DNA of 64,000 bases from Saccharicrinis fermentans DSM 9555 = JCM 21142 (GCF_000517085.1 NZ_KI912107.1:442425-506424), one strand, 5' to 3'. Counted from the first letter of the stretch, positions 51,183-60,297 are shown. A program made the numbers and translations. Notes: generated by a model from the letters alone, not told the origin.

Positions 51183-51360
51183 TCTTGCATAAGCAACAAA
51201 AATATCACAAGAAGAAAGTTATCCTCTCCATATAGATATAAGGTTTTCAATTTTAAATATGCATTCAAGTAAAGCCTGGAAATTTACAATTTATCCATAA
51301 TCATAATACGTAATTCTCAGACAATGAGTAATTCTCATTAAAAAAATATTGCGCATAAAA

Positions 51361-51390
51361 AAACCCTGTAAGTGTTGACTTACAGGGTTT
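51361..51390 (-). terminator. Terminator of the tRNA-Ser gene
   Basis: Perfect 13-bp stem, AAACCCTGTAAGT with its complement, and a 4-base loop. It is followed on the minus strand by a T7 run. It lies just downstream of the tRNA gene. Confidence 0.88.
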
Positions 51391-51415
51391 TACTTTAAAT
51401 TACTTTCGCACTTAG

Positions 51416-51500
51416 CGGAGAGAGAGGGATTCGAACCCCCGGTACCTCGCAGTACAACGGTTTTCAAGACCGCCGCATTCGACCACTCTGCCATCTCTCC
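51416..51500 (-). tRNA. tRNA-Ser (anticodon UGA)
   Basis: 85-nt tRNA. Acceptor stem GGAGAGA pairs with TCTCTCC, discriminator G. The anticodon loop is CTTGAAA (anticodon TGA) in stem CGGT/ACCG, with an extended variable arm as in serine tRNAs and T-loop TTCGAAT. The CCA end is not encoded. No duplicated tRNA 3' end is visible in the nearby island, so it is not obviously the integration site. Confidence 0.95.
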
Positions 51501-52125
51501 AAAACTTTTAATATGAACCGAAACCCCTGCTATTGCTGTTGTTTCGTTGTGTATCTCTTTTGATAACGGGTGCAAATGTAGAGTATTTTTTTGAACTGCA
51601 AAAAAAAATGCAATAAAAAGGAGGATTAAATTTTCTCTTTGCTGTAAATGCTTTTTTTTCAAGAATGTAAGTGTGTAAAAAAAATAACTGATTTTTTCTG
51701 TCTTTTATAGGGTCGGAAAAGAATAAACAATGCAAGTGGTCGCAGTTGATCATAAAATATACTACAGTCGTGTTGTTGGAGGGTCAATCAAACTTAGCAG
51801 TAGTTGAAAGTATATCGTCTTTGCAAGAAAACTCCAAATACTGCGTTATCCTCATTTTTGGAACAGTTATTTACAATCAGTAAACTTCTTGGTTTCAAAA
51901 ATATCGAAAGCCTTGTCTTTGAAGCTTTCTTATCAAAGACAGAAAAAACAGTCGTTTTCTTGCAGCCACTATATAGGTTATCAATTTTGAGAAACCTTTA
52001 ATCGATGAAGATGGCTGATAAATGTAAAACATTGTTAAGCCAGTAAATATAATGCCTGAATATAAGTTTTTATTGATATATTGCTGAGCAAATCAATATA
52101 TTGTTAAAGGAGATAGACCAAATTA
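51501..52125. other. Non-coding region upstream of the sensor kinase
   Basis: About 625 bp. A 65-codon frame at 51804-52001 has no recognisable features. Part of it (CGTTTTCTTGCAGCCACTAT, about 51952-51971) recurs with one change at about 61853-61872, so it is more likely a dispersed repeat than a gene. A possible ribosome binding site AAAGGAGA lies about 15 bp before the kinase start. Confidence 0.55.
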
Positions 52126-53976
52126 ATGAAGCCAGCAATGAGTCGTAAAGAAGAACTGTTAATGTTGCAAAACAATATTGTGGATAAAGCAATGTTGATT
52201 GGTTATCTGTTTGGTGTTGTTTCGTATGGAGTAACGCTCTCTAGAACATTTTCTTACGGTTTAGACATGCCTTTTTTTGTCCTTTCTGCTGTAATGGCTT
52301 TTTTGGGTTGTGTGGTGGCTTTTCGGAAAAAGATAAAACTCGGGTTTAAAATTTATACCATCATGGTCGTTGTATTATTGGCTATGATCAGTGGTTTAAG
52401 TAAGTTTGGTTTTCTCGTATCCTCCAAAGTTTATATCGTATTAATTCCGGTGTTTGTATCTTTTGTGTTGGGGTATAGAAAGGCCTTGTTGGTATTATTG
52501 GTATATTGTTTGGTCTATTGTTTTTTTGGCTGGATGTATGTTTCAGGCATGAGACCATTTACCATTGATGTGCAATCTTATGTTTTGGATGTCAATGCAT
52601 GGTTAATGGATTTATCCATTATAATGTTGGCTTCTTTTGCTTTGCTTTATGTGAGTAAGAAATATTCTGATACGATTCTGGATAAACTATCTGTAATACG
52701 AAATAAAAATGAAGACCTAAAACATAGAGAGAAGCGTTATCGTTATTTATTTGAGCATTCCTTTGATGCTATTCTAATTTTACAAGAAAGTGAAATTGTT
52801 GACGTTAATGAAAGGGCATTGGAGCTTTTTGGGTGTCAGCGTATTGATATAATTGGAAAAACAATACTGGATATTTCTACTGAATTTCAAGAGGAAGGTA
52901 GGACGTCTGTGTCCTTGATCGAGGAAAGAATGGTGAAAACAAAACTCGGTGTGCCTAGTTTTTTTGAGTGGAAGCATGTAAAAAACACAGGTGAAGAGTT
53001 TTTGTGTTCCATTAGTGTTGCGTTAATACAAGAAGGGCAAAATTGTTTTTTTCAGGCTGTAATCAAAAATATTACTGAGCAAAAGAGACAAGAGCAAGAA
53101 TTGGAGCAATATAGGAGTCGTCTCGAGGGATTGGTGCAGCTGAGAACCGAAGAGCTGGAGCAGGCCAATGAGGAATTGGTTCAGTCTAATAGTGATTTGT
53201 TAGAACAGCGCAATAGGTTGGAGCTCACTTTACGGGAGTTGCATGATACCCAAGAGAAACTGATTGAGTCGGAGAAAATGGCTTCTATGGCTGTTTTAAC
53301 GGCCGGTGTTTCTCATGAAATTAACAACCCTTTAAATTATATCCAGACTGGTTTGTATAGTTTGCAAAACATGATGAGTGGTCAGTACGATGACCTTACA
53401 AAGGTTGAAATGGATGCCTTAAGAGCTGAAATGGTCTATGGAATAGAAGAAGGGGTAAATAGGATCAATAAAATAGTGCAAAGTCTGGAGCGATTTAATA
53501 AAAAAAACAAAAAAGATTTTTCAAGTTGCAATATTCGCATTATTATTGAGGATTGTTTAAATATGCTGGCTTTTGAAACAACGGCTAGAATTGAAGTGAT
53601 TAAGGATTATCCTAAGGTAGATGTGGAAGTGGATGGAAATGAAGGAGATTTACATCAGGTTTTTATTAATATATTGTATAATGCAGTACAAGCGATTAGT
53701 GAAACTGGAAAAATTGAAGTACGGGTAGAGTTGATAAGTAATGCATCACAAGCGATGGTTACTATAGTTGATAATGGAGAGGGAATGGATTCTGAAGTAT
53801 TGAGTCATATCTTTGAACCCTTCTTTACCACAAAAGATGTTGGCGGTGGTACAGGATTAGGCCTTTCCACTGTTTATAATATTATTAATAAGCACCGGGG
53901 TGATATTAAAGTAGATTCTTGTAGATATAAAGGGTCTGAAGTAAAAGTGATGATCCCCGTTAAAAGTAAAATATAG
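52126..53976 (+). CDS. Membrane-bound PAS-domain sensor histidine kinase
   Basis: 616 residues. Five to six transmembrane helices fill residues about 15-185, with short loops. A PAS domain follows (about 200-325: FEHSFDAILILQESEIVDVN, FLCSISVALIQEG, ITEQKRQEQE), then a coiled coil of about 60 residues. The HisKA H-box is AGVSHEINNPLNYI with His397. The HATPase domain has HQVFINILYNAVQAI (N box), TIVDNGEGMD (G1), IFEPFFTTKDVGGGTGLGLS (F/G2). The stop is directly followed by the response regulator start, so they form a pair. The ligand is unknown; amtB downstream makes nitrogen status possible, but a terminator separates them. Confidence 0.9.
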   Translation: MKPAMSRKEELLMLQNNIVDKAMLIGYLFGVVSYGVTLSRTFSYGLDMPFFVLSAVMAFLGCVVAFRKKIKLGFKIYTIMVVVLLAMISGLSKFGFLVSSKVYIVLIPVFVSFVLGYRKALLVLLVYCLVYCFFGWMYVSGMRPFTIDVQSYVLDVNAWLMDLSIIMLASFALLYVSKKYSDTILDKLSVIRNKNEDLKHREKRYRYLFEHSFDAILILQESEIVDVNERALELFGCQRIDIIGKTILDISTEFQEEGRTSVSLIEERMVKTKLGVPSFFEWKHVKNTGEEFLCSISVALIQEGQNCFFQAVIKNITEQKRQEQELEQYRSRLEGLVQLRTEELEQANEELVQSNSDLLEQRNRLELTLRELHDTQEKLIESEKMASMAVLTAGVSHEINNPLNYIQTGLYSLQNMMSGQYDDLTKVEMDALRAEMVYGIEEGVNRINKIVQSLERFNKKNKKDFSSCNIRIIIEDCLNMLAFETTARIEVIKDYPKVDVEVDGNEGDLHQVFINILYNAVQAISETGKIEVRVELISNASQAMVTIVDNGEGMDSEVLSHIFEPFFTTKDVGGGTGLGLSTVYNIINKHRGDIKVDSCRYKGSEVKVMIPVKSKI

Positions 53977-54345
53977 ATGCGTAGTTTAGGTGTTGTTCTT
54001 TATGTTGATGATGAACCAATAAATTTAAAATTGTTCAATATCATGTTTCGTGGGGTTTATAAGATTGTGACTGCTGAATCTGGTGCAGAAGCGCTTCGGA
54101 TACTGGATGGGGAATCGGAGGTTTCTGTTGTGATAACAGATATGAAAATGCCATCAATGAATGGACTGGAATTTGTTTCGGCAGCCCGAAAAATTAGAGC
54201 TGATATACCCTACTTCTTATTGTCAGGATATGGCTTAACTCCAGAAATTGAAAAAGCTTTGAAGCTTGAGTGGATAGATGGTTATTTTCAAAAGCCATTG
54301 AAAAAATCCAAGATTGAAGAGGAATTAGCAAGGTACTTGCCTTAA
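53977..54345 (+). CDS. Single-domain response regulator
   Basis: 122 residues consisting only of a receiver domain: LYVDDEPINL (acidic pair), VVITDMKMPSMNGLEF with phosphoacceptor Asp55, YFLLSGYG with a Ser at the Thr position, and FQKPLKK with the conserved Lys. No output domain. It begins immediately after the kinase stop. It probably acts by protein contact or as a phosphorelay intermediate. Confidence 0.9.
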   Translation: MRSLGVVLYVDDEPINLKLFNIMFRGVYKIVTAESGAEALRILDGESEVSVVITDMKMPSMNGLEFVSAARKIRADIPYFLLSGYGLTPEIEKALKLEWIDGYFQKPLKKSKIEEELARYLP

Positions 54346-54374
54346 ATAGAATAAGGGTAATATGACCCATGGAT

Positions 54375-54410
54375 TAAAGTTCGGCATGTATTGTCGGACT
54401 TTTTTTTATG
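54375..54410 (+). terminator. Terminator after the two-component pair
   Basis: Imperfect stem AAAGTTCG / CGGACTTT with a G-T pair, followed by T8. It separates the two-component genes from amtB. Confidence 0.75.
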
Positions 54411-54543
54411 TCATTTTTTACTCTAAAAGAGCTGTATTTCTTTTGTAGGGGGTGGTTAAGAGGGGTTGTTGTTGTTGTGTTATGTTGTTTTTTGTGATAT
54501 ACTATCGTTAAATTAGGGTTTTATCTTTTGAAATATAATAAAA

Positions 54544-54575
54544 TTTGCAACGTACCATTAAAAATTATAAGTTTG
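54544..54575 (+). promoter_or_regulatory. amtB promoter
   Basis: TTTG at 54544-54547, 20-bp spacer, TAAGTTTG at 54568-54575: a full match to the Bacteroidota promoter consensus. It is followed by about 40 bp to the amtB start. Confidence 0.65.
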
Positions 54576-54615
54576 TAGGCGAGAAATGAATGTTACCACC
54601 TTTTAAGCGTATTTT

Positions 54616-55938
54616 ATGAAGAAAGCAATTCTTTTGGCGACTTTGTTGCTGGGGTTTTTTGTGAACGGTTGGGCCACGAACGGAGGCCCGGAAGTAGATG
54701 CCGGAGCTACGGCATGGATGATTACATCAACTGCATTGGTGCTTTTGATGGTGCCAGGACTTGCCATGTTTTATGGAGGTCTAGTAAGATCTAAAAATGT
54801 ATTGGGAACGATGATGCATAGCTTTGCGGCTATGGGCGTTATGAGCGTTCTCTGGGTGTTGGTTGGTTATTCCATGTGTTTTGGAGAATCTGTATTGGGT
54901 GGATGGTTCGGTTGGAATAATGATTATGTTTTCCTCAATGGTATTGATGAAACGGTCATGGAAGGAGGAGTGCCGGAGTTGGTATTCTCGATGTTCCAGG
55001 GTAAATTTGCTATTATTACCCCCGCCTTGTTGGCAGGTGCGTTTGCCGAAAGAGTTAAGTTTAAAGGATATCTCGTGTTTATTGCACTTTGGGGTATTAT
55101 TGTATATAACCCGCTGTGTCATTGGGTGTGGGCTGAAGATGGTTTCTTGTTTAATATGGGAGCTGATGGAGCCATTGACTTTGCAGGAGGTACTGTTGTG
55201 CATATTTCTGCCGGAGTGAGTGGTCTAGTGGCTGCTATCTATCTGGGAGCACGTAGGGGATATCCATTGCGTCAGTTGCGTCCTAATAATTTGGTGATGA
55301 CCATGATGGGTGTGGGCTTGCTTTGGGTAGGTTGGTTTGGTTTTAATGCGGGAAGTAGTGTGTCTTCGGGAATTGCTACTGCGCAGGCTTTAACGGCTAC
55401 GCAGGTGGCGGGAGCTACAGGTGCTTTGGCCTGGGCTATCATAGAATTGTTTCATCATGGGAAAGCAACAGCATTGGGTTTTGCTTCTGGTATTTTGGCC
55501 GGATTAGTTGCCGTAACTCCTGCAGCAGGTGTTGTACAGCCTCTTGGGGCTATGGCCTTAGCTGTTGCTGCATCGTTGGTTTGTTATGGTGCTTTAATGC
55601 TTAAAGATAAATTGGGTTATGATGATTCCCTGGATGCATTTGGTATTCACGGGGTTGGAGGTATTGTTGGAGCTGTGTTCTTAAGCTTTTTTATTCGAAA
55701 AAGTTGGATGGAGAATGCGGCTGCTTTGGCTGGAGGCGAATGGACTGTTTGGAATCAGTTTGGTATTCAGGTGGTAGCAGTGGGAATTGCCATTGCTTAT
55801 TCCATTGTGTTAACTATTGCCTTGATTTGGATAGTTGAAAAGCTGTTTAAACTGAAATCTACAGACGAAGAAGAAATGATGGGACTGGATCGTGCTTATC
55901 ATGGAGAAAGAGGGTATGGTATGATGAATCCGAATTAA
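54616..55938 (+). CDS. amtB: Ammonium transporter AmtB
   Basis: 440 residues. A cleavable signal sequence (about 1-21, ending GWA) precedes 11 transmembrane helices typical of Amt proteins. The twin-histidine pore residues lie in GGTVVHISAGVSGLVAAIYLG and AFGIHGVGGIVGAVF, and the substrate-gate pattern MFYGGLVRSKNVLGTMMHSF near residue 50 is conserved. It moves ammonium across the inner membrane and is blocked by PII; the PII gene follows 152 bp downstream. Core gene, no defect. Confidence 0.96.
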   Translation: MKKAILLATLLLGFFVNGWATNGGPEVDAGATAWMITSTALVLLMVPGLAMFYGGLVRSKNVLGTMMHSFAAMGVMSVLWVLVGYSMCFGESVLGGWFGWNNDYVFLNGIDETVMEGGVPELVFSMFQGKFAIITPALLAGAFAERVKFKGYLVFIALWGIIVYNPLCHWVWAEDGFLFNMGADGAIDFAGGTVVHISAGVSGLVAAIYLGARRGYPLRQLRPNNLVMTMMGVGLLWVGWFGFNAGSSVSSGIATAQALTATQVAGATGALAWAIIELFHHGKATALGFASGILAGLVAVTPAAGVVQPLGAMALAVAASLVCYGALMLKDKLGYDDSLDAFGIHGVGGIVGAVFLSFFIRKSWMENAAALAGGEWTVWNQFGIQVVAVGIAIAYSIVLTIALIWIVEKLFKLKSTDEEEMMGLDRAYHGERGYGMMNPN

Positions 55939-56000
55939 TATTGTGGATGATCTATTATGTTTAAGTTTTTAGTGCTACCCCTGTAAATAAATTAGAGTTT

Positions 56001-56090
56001 ATGAAACGAGTCATGAGTAGTTGTCTTGTACAGGTCGATAATTAAGCCTGGCGAGTTGCGTGTGACTGTTGAAAATAAAATAATAAACGC
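56001..56090 (+). promoter_or_regulatory. Conserved leader upstream of the PII gene
   Basis: 90-bp stretch ending at the PII start, closely similar to 62395-62484 upstream of the outer-membrane protein gene. Both begin ATGAAACGAG-CATGAG, contain ACAGGT, then GGCGAGTT exactly 41 bp before the ATG, then TGAC-RTTRARAA and an A/T-rich end. A degenerate copy precedes 62299. It is a candidate cis-regulatory RNA or operator shared by a nitrogen-related regulon. Confidence 0.65.
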
Positions 56091-56441
56091 ATGAAATTAA
56101 TAACCGCAATAATAAGAGAATATCAGTTGGATCAGGTTCGGGAAAGCTTGATTCAAGCAGGTATCAGCAGAATAACAGTGTCTCGGGTGTCTGGTAATGG
56201 TAATCAGGTTAATACCGAAGTTTATAGAGGAAAAGAGTTTGTTCCGAATCTCACACCTAAAATGAGGATTGAAATAGCTGTGAATGATGAATTTGCAGAA
56301 GTTACTATTGATGCAATTATAAAAGCTGCAAAATCACATAACGGTCACGAAGGTGAGGTAGGTGATGGAAAAATATTTGTGACACCCCTTGAGCAGGTCA
56401 TTCGTATTCGTACAGAAGAACGAGGAAGTTCTGCCATATGA
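56091..56441 (+). CDS. glnB: PII nitrogen-regulatory protein
   Basis: 116-residue PII trimer subunit. The N-terminal beta strand is MKLITAIIREYQLDQVRESL and Gln39 precedes the T loop. The T loop reads NTEVYRGKEFVPNLTPK and the B loop VGDGKIFVTPLEQ; the C-terminal signature is VIRIRTEERGSSAI. At the position of the uridylylated Tyr51 of E. coli GlnB this protein has Phe50, while the neighbouring Tyr (Tyr45) remains, so control by uridylylation is unlikely. Location 152 bp after amtB suggests the GlnK role of blocking AmtB. glnB and glnK cannot be separated by sequence alone. Confidence 0.93.
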   Translation: MKLITAIIREYQLDQVRESLIQAGISRITVSRVSGNGNQVNTEVYRGKEFVPNLTPKMRIEIAVNDEFAEVTIDAIIKAAKSHNGHEGEVGDGKIFVTPLEQVIRIRTEERGSSAI

Positions 56442-56472
56442 TTTTATAGAAAGATTTACTCTAATCTAAACC

Positions 56473-56514
56473 AAAAGTCCGTTTGTTATTTAGGTAGCAA
56501 GTGGACTTTTTTTT
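56473..56514 (+). terminator. Terminator after the PII gene
   Basis: Stem AAAAGTCC / GGACTTTT with a long loop, followed by TTTTT. It ends the amtB-PII unit. Confidence 0.75.
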
Positions 56515-56532
56515 ACATCAAAAAAAAGTAAG

Positions 56533-58020
56533 CAAATTACTCTCGCTTTGTAAACTGCAACTCCCCATTTATAGACATTATTCGGTTAAAAACCAATAGA
56601 TTACAATTTGTCCATAACCATATTCAATAACTCTCAATAAATGAATAATCCCCATTTAAACAGCCAACAATTAGTAAAAAGACCGCAGGGTTGGCCAGAA
56701 CAATAGCCCCGGGGCCGGCGCTGGCGAGAGGGCTATGAACCCGGAAAATGCATTAGAAAATCTATCACGAAGTTCTAATACATCTCCGGGTTTCTGGGCG
56801 CACTTGAGGTGGTAGTGTGTCGGACGGAAAGGGAAGTTGATGCAGGCGCGGTAGTGATCTACTGTTCTAGACTTTTCTGGTCCTTTTTATGGCAATGATA
56901 ATAACGAAGTTATCATGAGGGCCTTTTTAAACAAGCCTTTCCGAATAAATTAGCGTAGCTTATTCATGAGGGCCTTTTAAAATATACCTTCCCGAGTAAA
57001 AAGGACATATGGAGACAGTTCAATATTGAAAAGACTTCAAGTAAAACAAAAGTAGTTACAACTCATTCCTAACCAGATTCAACATTTCTCAACAAACGAT
57101 AATTCTCACTTATAAACCCAACAATCAGTAAAAGACCGCAGGGTTGGCCAGAACAATAGCCCCGGGGCCGGCGCTGGCGAGAGGCTTCCCTGGGCGCACT
57201 TGAGGTGGTAGTGTGCCGGACGGAAAGGGAAGTTGATGTAGGGCTGATAGCGATCTATTGTTCTAGACCTTTTTGGTCCTTTTTATGGCAATGATAATAA
57301 CGAAGTTATCATGAGGGCCTTTTAAAATATACCTTCCCGAGTAAAAAGGACATATATAGAAATTTAAGGAGCAAGATATATGTCATATAAGTAGAGGTAT
57401 TACTCTCGCTTTGTAAACTACAACTTCCCATTTGTAGATATTATTCGGTTAAAAACCAATAGATTACAATTTATCCATAACCATATTCAATAACTCTCAA
57501 TAAATGAATAATCCCCATTTAAACAGCCAACAATCAGTAAAAGACCGCAGGGTTGTCCAGAGCAATAGCCCGGGGCCGGCGTTGGCGAGAGGGCTATGAA
57601 CCCGGAAAATGCATTAGAAAATCTATCACGAAGTTCTAATACATCATTTGGGTTGGTCGATGCGGGCTGATAGCGATCTATTGTTCTAGACCTTTTTGGT
57701 CCTTTTTATGGCAATGATAATAACGAAGTTATCATGAGGGCCTTTTAAAATATACCTTCCCGAGTAAAAAGGACATATATAGAAATTTAAGGAGCAAGAT
57801 ATATGTCATATTAGTAGAGGTATTACTCTCGCTTTGTAAACTGCAACTCCCCATTTATAGACATTATTCGGTTAAAAACCAACAGATTACAATTTATCCA
57901 TAACCATATTCAATAACTCTCAATAAATGAATAATTCCCATTTAAACACCCAACAATTAGTAAAAAGACCGCAGGGTTGGCCAGGACAATAGCCCGGGGC
58001 CGGCGTTGGCGAGAGGCTTT
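56533..58020. repeat. Tandem array of about 400-bp non-coding repeats
   Basis: Units begin with TACTCTCGCTTTGTAAACT (about 56538, 57403, 57825; a diverged version about 57010). They run through CAATARATGAATAATCCCC and GACCGCAGGGTTGGCCAG, a GC-rich palindromic stretch around GGGGCCGGCG, GGACGGAAAGGGAAGTTGAT, CTGTTCTAGAC or ATTGTTCTAGACC, and TGGCAATGATAATAACGAAG with TTATCATGAGGGCC, and end in AAAAAGGACATAT. Units 1 and 3 contain an extra palindrome (see 56738-56792); units 2 and 4 lack it. Unit 4 is truncated. Diverged copies lie at 50981-51182 and 61955-62050. Confidence 0.82.
56738..56792. repeat. Long palindrome nested in repeat unit 1
   Basis: 55-bp hairpin: outer arms AACCCGGA / TCCGGGTT, inner arms ATGCATTAGAA / TTCTAATACAT (one mismatch), central loop AATCTATCACGAAG. 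It is present in units 1 and 3 (in unit 3 the right outer arm is missing, about 57598-57648) and absent from the matching positions of units 2 and 4. A partial form (AACCCGGAAAATACATTGG) occurs at about 62005. It looks like a small mobile palindrome. Confidence 0.7.
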
Positions 58021-58186
58021 AGGATAGCGAGTTGTTAGAGTTGTATAATATTCATTTGAATACTATCGTAGAACTATTGACATGCCCATGTCACATTTTC
58101 TGCCTATATGTCATCTTCGTTCTGTTGGCATAGGGTTTGATTGGTTGCACCCGTAAATATGTTTCATCATAAAAATTTTAAATTAT

Positions 58187-60241
58187 ATGTCAAAAGGTAA
58201 TATTGGGGTTACTACCGAAAATATTTTCCCTATCATTAAAAAATTCCTGTATTCGGATCACGAGATTTTTTTACGTGAGTTGGTGTCAAATGCTGTAGAT
58301 GCTTCACAAAAACTTAAGACCTTATCTAGTATAGGTGAGTTTAAAGGTGAGTTGGGAGAGATGAAGGTTTCTATTCGTGTGGATGAAAAGAAGAAAACTT
58401 TAACGATCTCTGACCGTGGTATTGGTATGACGGCAGAAGAGATTGAGAAGTATATTAATCAAATTGCTTTTTCCGGAGCTGAGGAGTTTTTAGATAAGTA
58501 TAAAGATGATGCAAACGCTATTATTGGTCACTTTGGATTAGGATTCTATTCGTCCTTTATGGTGGCTAAAAAAGTTGAAATTATTACCCAGTCGCACAAA
58601 GAGGGAGCTCAGGCGGTAAAATGGTCTTGTGATGGTAGTCCTGAGTATACACTAGAAGAAATAACAAAGGAAGATCGCGGTACCGATATCGTTTTACATA
58701 TTGATGACGAAAATAAACAGTTTTTAGAAAAAGCTGAAATAACACGTTTATTGAATAAGTACTGTCGCTTTTTGCCTGTTGAAGTAGCTTTTGGTAAAAA
58801 AACAGAGTGGAAAGACGGTAAAGAGGTTGAATTGGATGAGGACAATGTGGTGAATGACACCAACCCTCTATGGACAAGGAAGCCAAGTGAGTTGAAAGAG
58901 GAGGATTATAATAAGTTCTATAAGGATTTATATCCAATGACTGAGGATCCTATTTTTAATATTCACTTAAATGTAGATTATCCTTTTAATTTAACGGGTA
59001 TTCTTTACTTTCCGAAAATTAAAAATAATGTAGAGGTTCAGAAAAATAAAATACAGCTTTATAGTAATCAGGTGTTTATTACCGATTCGGTAGAGAATAT
59101 TGTTCCTGAATTCCTGACTTTATTACATGGGGTTATTGATTCTCCAGATATTCCCTTGAACGTATCTCGTTCTTATCTTCAAGCGGATGGTAATGTGAAG
59201 AAGATTTCCAATCATATTACCAAAAAAGTAGCTGACCGTTTGGCAGAAATATTTAAAGCAGACAGAAAAGGATTTGAAGAGAAGTGGGATTCTTTGAAGC
59301 TGTTTATTGAATATGGTATGTTAACAGAGGAGAAATTCTATGATAAAGCACAGAAGTTTACTTTGTTAAAAAATACAGATGGTAAATACTTTACTTTCGA
59401 AGAGTATAAAGATATCATTAAGGAGAATCAAACAGATAAAGATGATCAGTTGGTGTATCTTTATACTACCAATGCAGAGGAGCAGCATAGCTTTATAGCG
59501 GGAGCTAAAGATAAAGGATATGATGTGTTGTTGATGGATGGTCAGTTGGATACACATTTTATCAATCATATGGAGCAAAAGCTCGAAAAGAGTCGTTTTG
59601 TGCGTGTTGATGGTGATGTGGTTGAGAAATTGATACCTAAAGAAAATACTTTGGAGTCTGCTCTTTCCGCAGGAGATAAAGATGATTTGACGACTGTGTT
59701 TTCTTCGCAAGTACCCAATGGTGATAAGATGAATTTTATAGTGGCTTTTGAAGCAATGGGTGCTGGTGCTAATCCTGCAGTTATTACTCAGCAGGAATTT
59801 ATGCGTCGAATGAAAGAGATGAGTGCTATGCAGGGGGGCGGAATGAATTTCTATGGAGAAATGCCTGATAGTTATCAGTTGGTGGTGAATGAAAACCATC
59901 CTCTGGTAGAACGTATCTTGGCTGATAAAAATGAAAAAGTGGGTGAGCAGGTGGCTTCCTTGCGTAGTAAGATTGAGAGCTTGAATGGAAAACGTCAGGA
60001 GCTGGAAAAAGCCAAAGAAGGCAAAAAAGACGAAGAGATACCACAAGCTGAAAAAGATGAGTTGGCTGATGTGGATAAAAAGATCAGTGATTTGAATCTT
60101 AAAAAGACTGAAATATTAAGTGGCTTTAGTGCTGATAATAAATTGGTGTCGCAACTTATCGACCTGGCACTTCTTTCTAATAATATGTTGAAGGGAGAGG
60201 CTTTGACTAAGTTTGTTAAGAGAAGTATAGATTTAATTTAG
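58187..60241 (+). CDS. htpG: Molecular chaperone HtpG (Hsp90)
   Basis: 684 residues. An N-terminal GHKL ATPase has FLRELVSNAVDASQKL (N box with catalytic-type Glu), ISDRGIGMTAEEIEKYI, and the lid GHFGLGFYSSFMVAKKVEI. A middle domain follows (LYSNQVFITDSVENIVPEFL, GVIDSPDIPLNVSRSYLQ with the catalytic-loop Arg). The C-terminal dimerisation region includes a charged insertion (ELEKAKEGKKDEEIPQAEK) typical of Bacteroidota HtpG, which are longer than the E. coli protein (624). Cytosolic stress chaperone; intact. Confidence 0.97.
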   Translation: MSKGNIGVTTENIFPIIKKFLYSDHEIFLRELVSNAVDASQKLKTLSSIGEFKGELGEMKVSIRVDEKKKTLTISDRGIGMTAEEIEKYINQIAFSGAEEFLDKYKDDANAIIGHFGLGFYSSFMVAKKVEIITQSHKEGAQAVKWSCDGSPEYTLEEITKEDRGTDIVLHIDDENKQFLEKAEITRLLNKYCRFLPVEVAFGKKTEWKDGKEVELDEDNVVNDTNPLWTRKPSELKEEDYNKFYKDLYPMTEDPIFNIHLNVDYPFNLTGILYFPKIKNNVEVQKNKIQLYSNQVFITDSVENIVPEFLTLLHGVIDSPDIPLNVSRSYLQADGNVKKISNHITKKVADRLAEIFKADRKGFEEKWDSLKLFIEYGMLTEEKFYDKAQKFTLLKNTDGKYFTFEEYKDIIKENQTDKDDQLVYLYTTNAEEQHSFIAGAKDKGYDVLLMDGQLDTHFINHMEQKLEKSRFVRVDGDVVEKLIPKENTLESALSAGDKDDLTTVFSSQVPNGDKMNFIVAFEAMGAGANPAVITQQEFMRRMKEMSAMQGGGMNFYGEMPDSYQLVVNENHPLVERILADKNEKVGEQVASLRSKIESLNGKRQELEKAKEGKKDEEIPQAEKDELADVDKKISDLNLKKTEILSGFSADNKLVSQLIDLALLSNNMLKGEALTKFVKRSIDLI

Positions 60242-60263
60242 AACTTCATTATATTTTTTATTT

Positions 60264-60297
60264 GAAGCCGTTTGGATTTGATTCGAACGGCTTTTTT
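60264..60297 (+). terminator. htpG terminator
   Basis: Stem AAGCCGTT / AACGGCTT with an imperfect middle, followed by a T-rich tail, 22 bp after the htpG stop. Confidence 0.8.

Larger units (their letters stand above)
50581..51360. other. Non-coding junction region between island and backbone
   Basis: About 780 bp without a convincing gene. It contains the inverted repeat upstream of the integrase (50669-50712) and a copy of the dispersed backbone repeat (50981-51182). After that come AT-rich bases resembling the left part of the same repeat unit (about 51285-51340). The island-backbone boundary probably lies between about 50,750 and 50,980. Confidence 0.5.
56442..58186. other. Long intergenic region between PII and htpG
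   Basis: About 1.75 kb with no plausible gene. Apart from the PII terminator it consists almost entirely of the tandem repeat array (56533-58020). The last about 165 bp before htpG are unique sequence and should hold its promoter; I do not see a clear match. Confidence 0.7.

Noticed and set aside
51416-51500. tRNA-Ser as integration site of the island
   Set aside because: The integrase lies about 800 bp away with a backbone-type repeat in between, and I see no second copy of the tRNA 3' end at an island boundary.
51804-52001. 65-codon open frame before the sensor kinase
   Set aside because: No family features; part of the sequence is a dispersed non-coding repeat also present near 61853.
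54781-55219. Open frames on both strands inside amtB
   Set aside because: They overlap the unambiguous amtB gene in other frames and show no family features.
56041-56060. Sigma-54 promoter before the PII gene
   Set aside because: TGGCGAGTTGCG superficially resembles the -24/-12 pattern, but the spacing of the GG and GC pairs is wrong, and the matching leader at 62445 lacks the TTGC part.
56533-58020. CRISPR-like array
   Set aside because: Units are about 400 bp, similar along their full length and include no short repeats separated by unique spacers; no cas genes are nearby.
59366-60046. Minus-strand 226-codon open frame opposite htpG
   Set aside because: Fully antisense to the highly conserved htpG gene, with a biased composition expected of a shadow frame.
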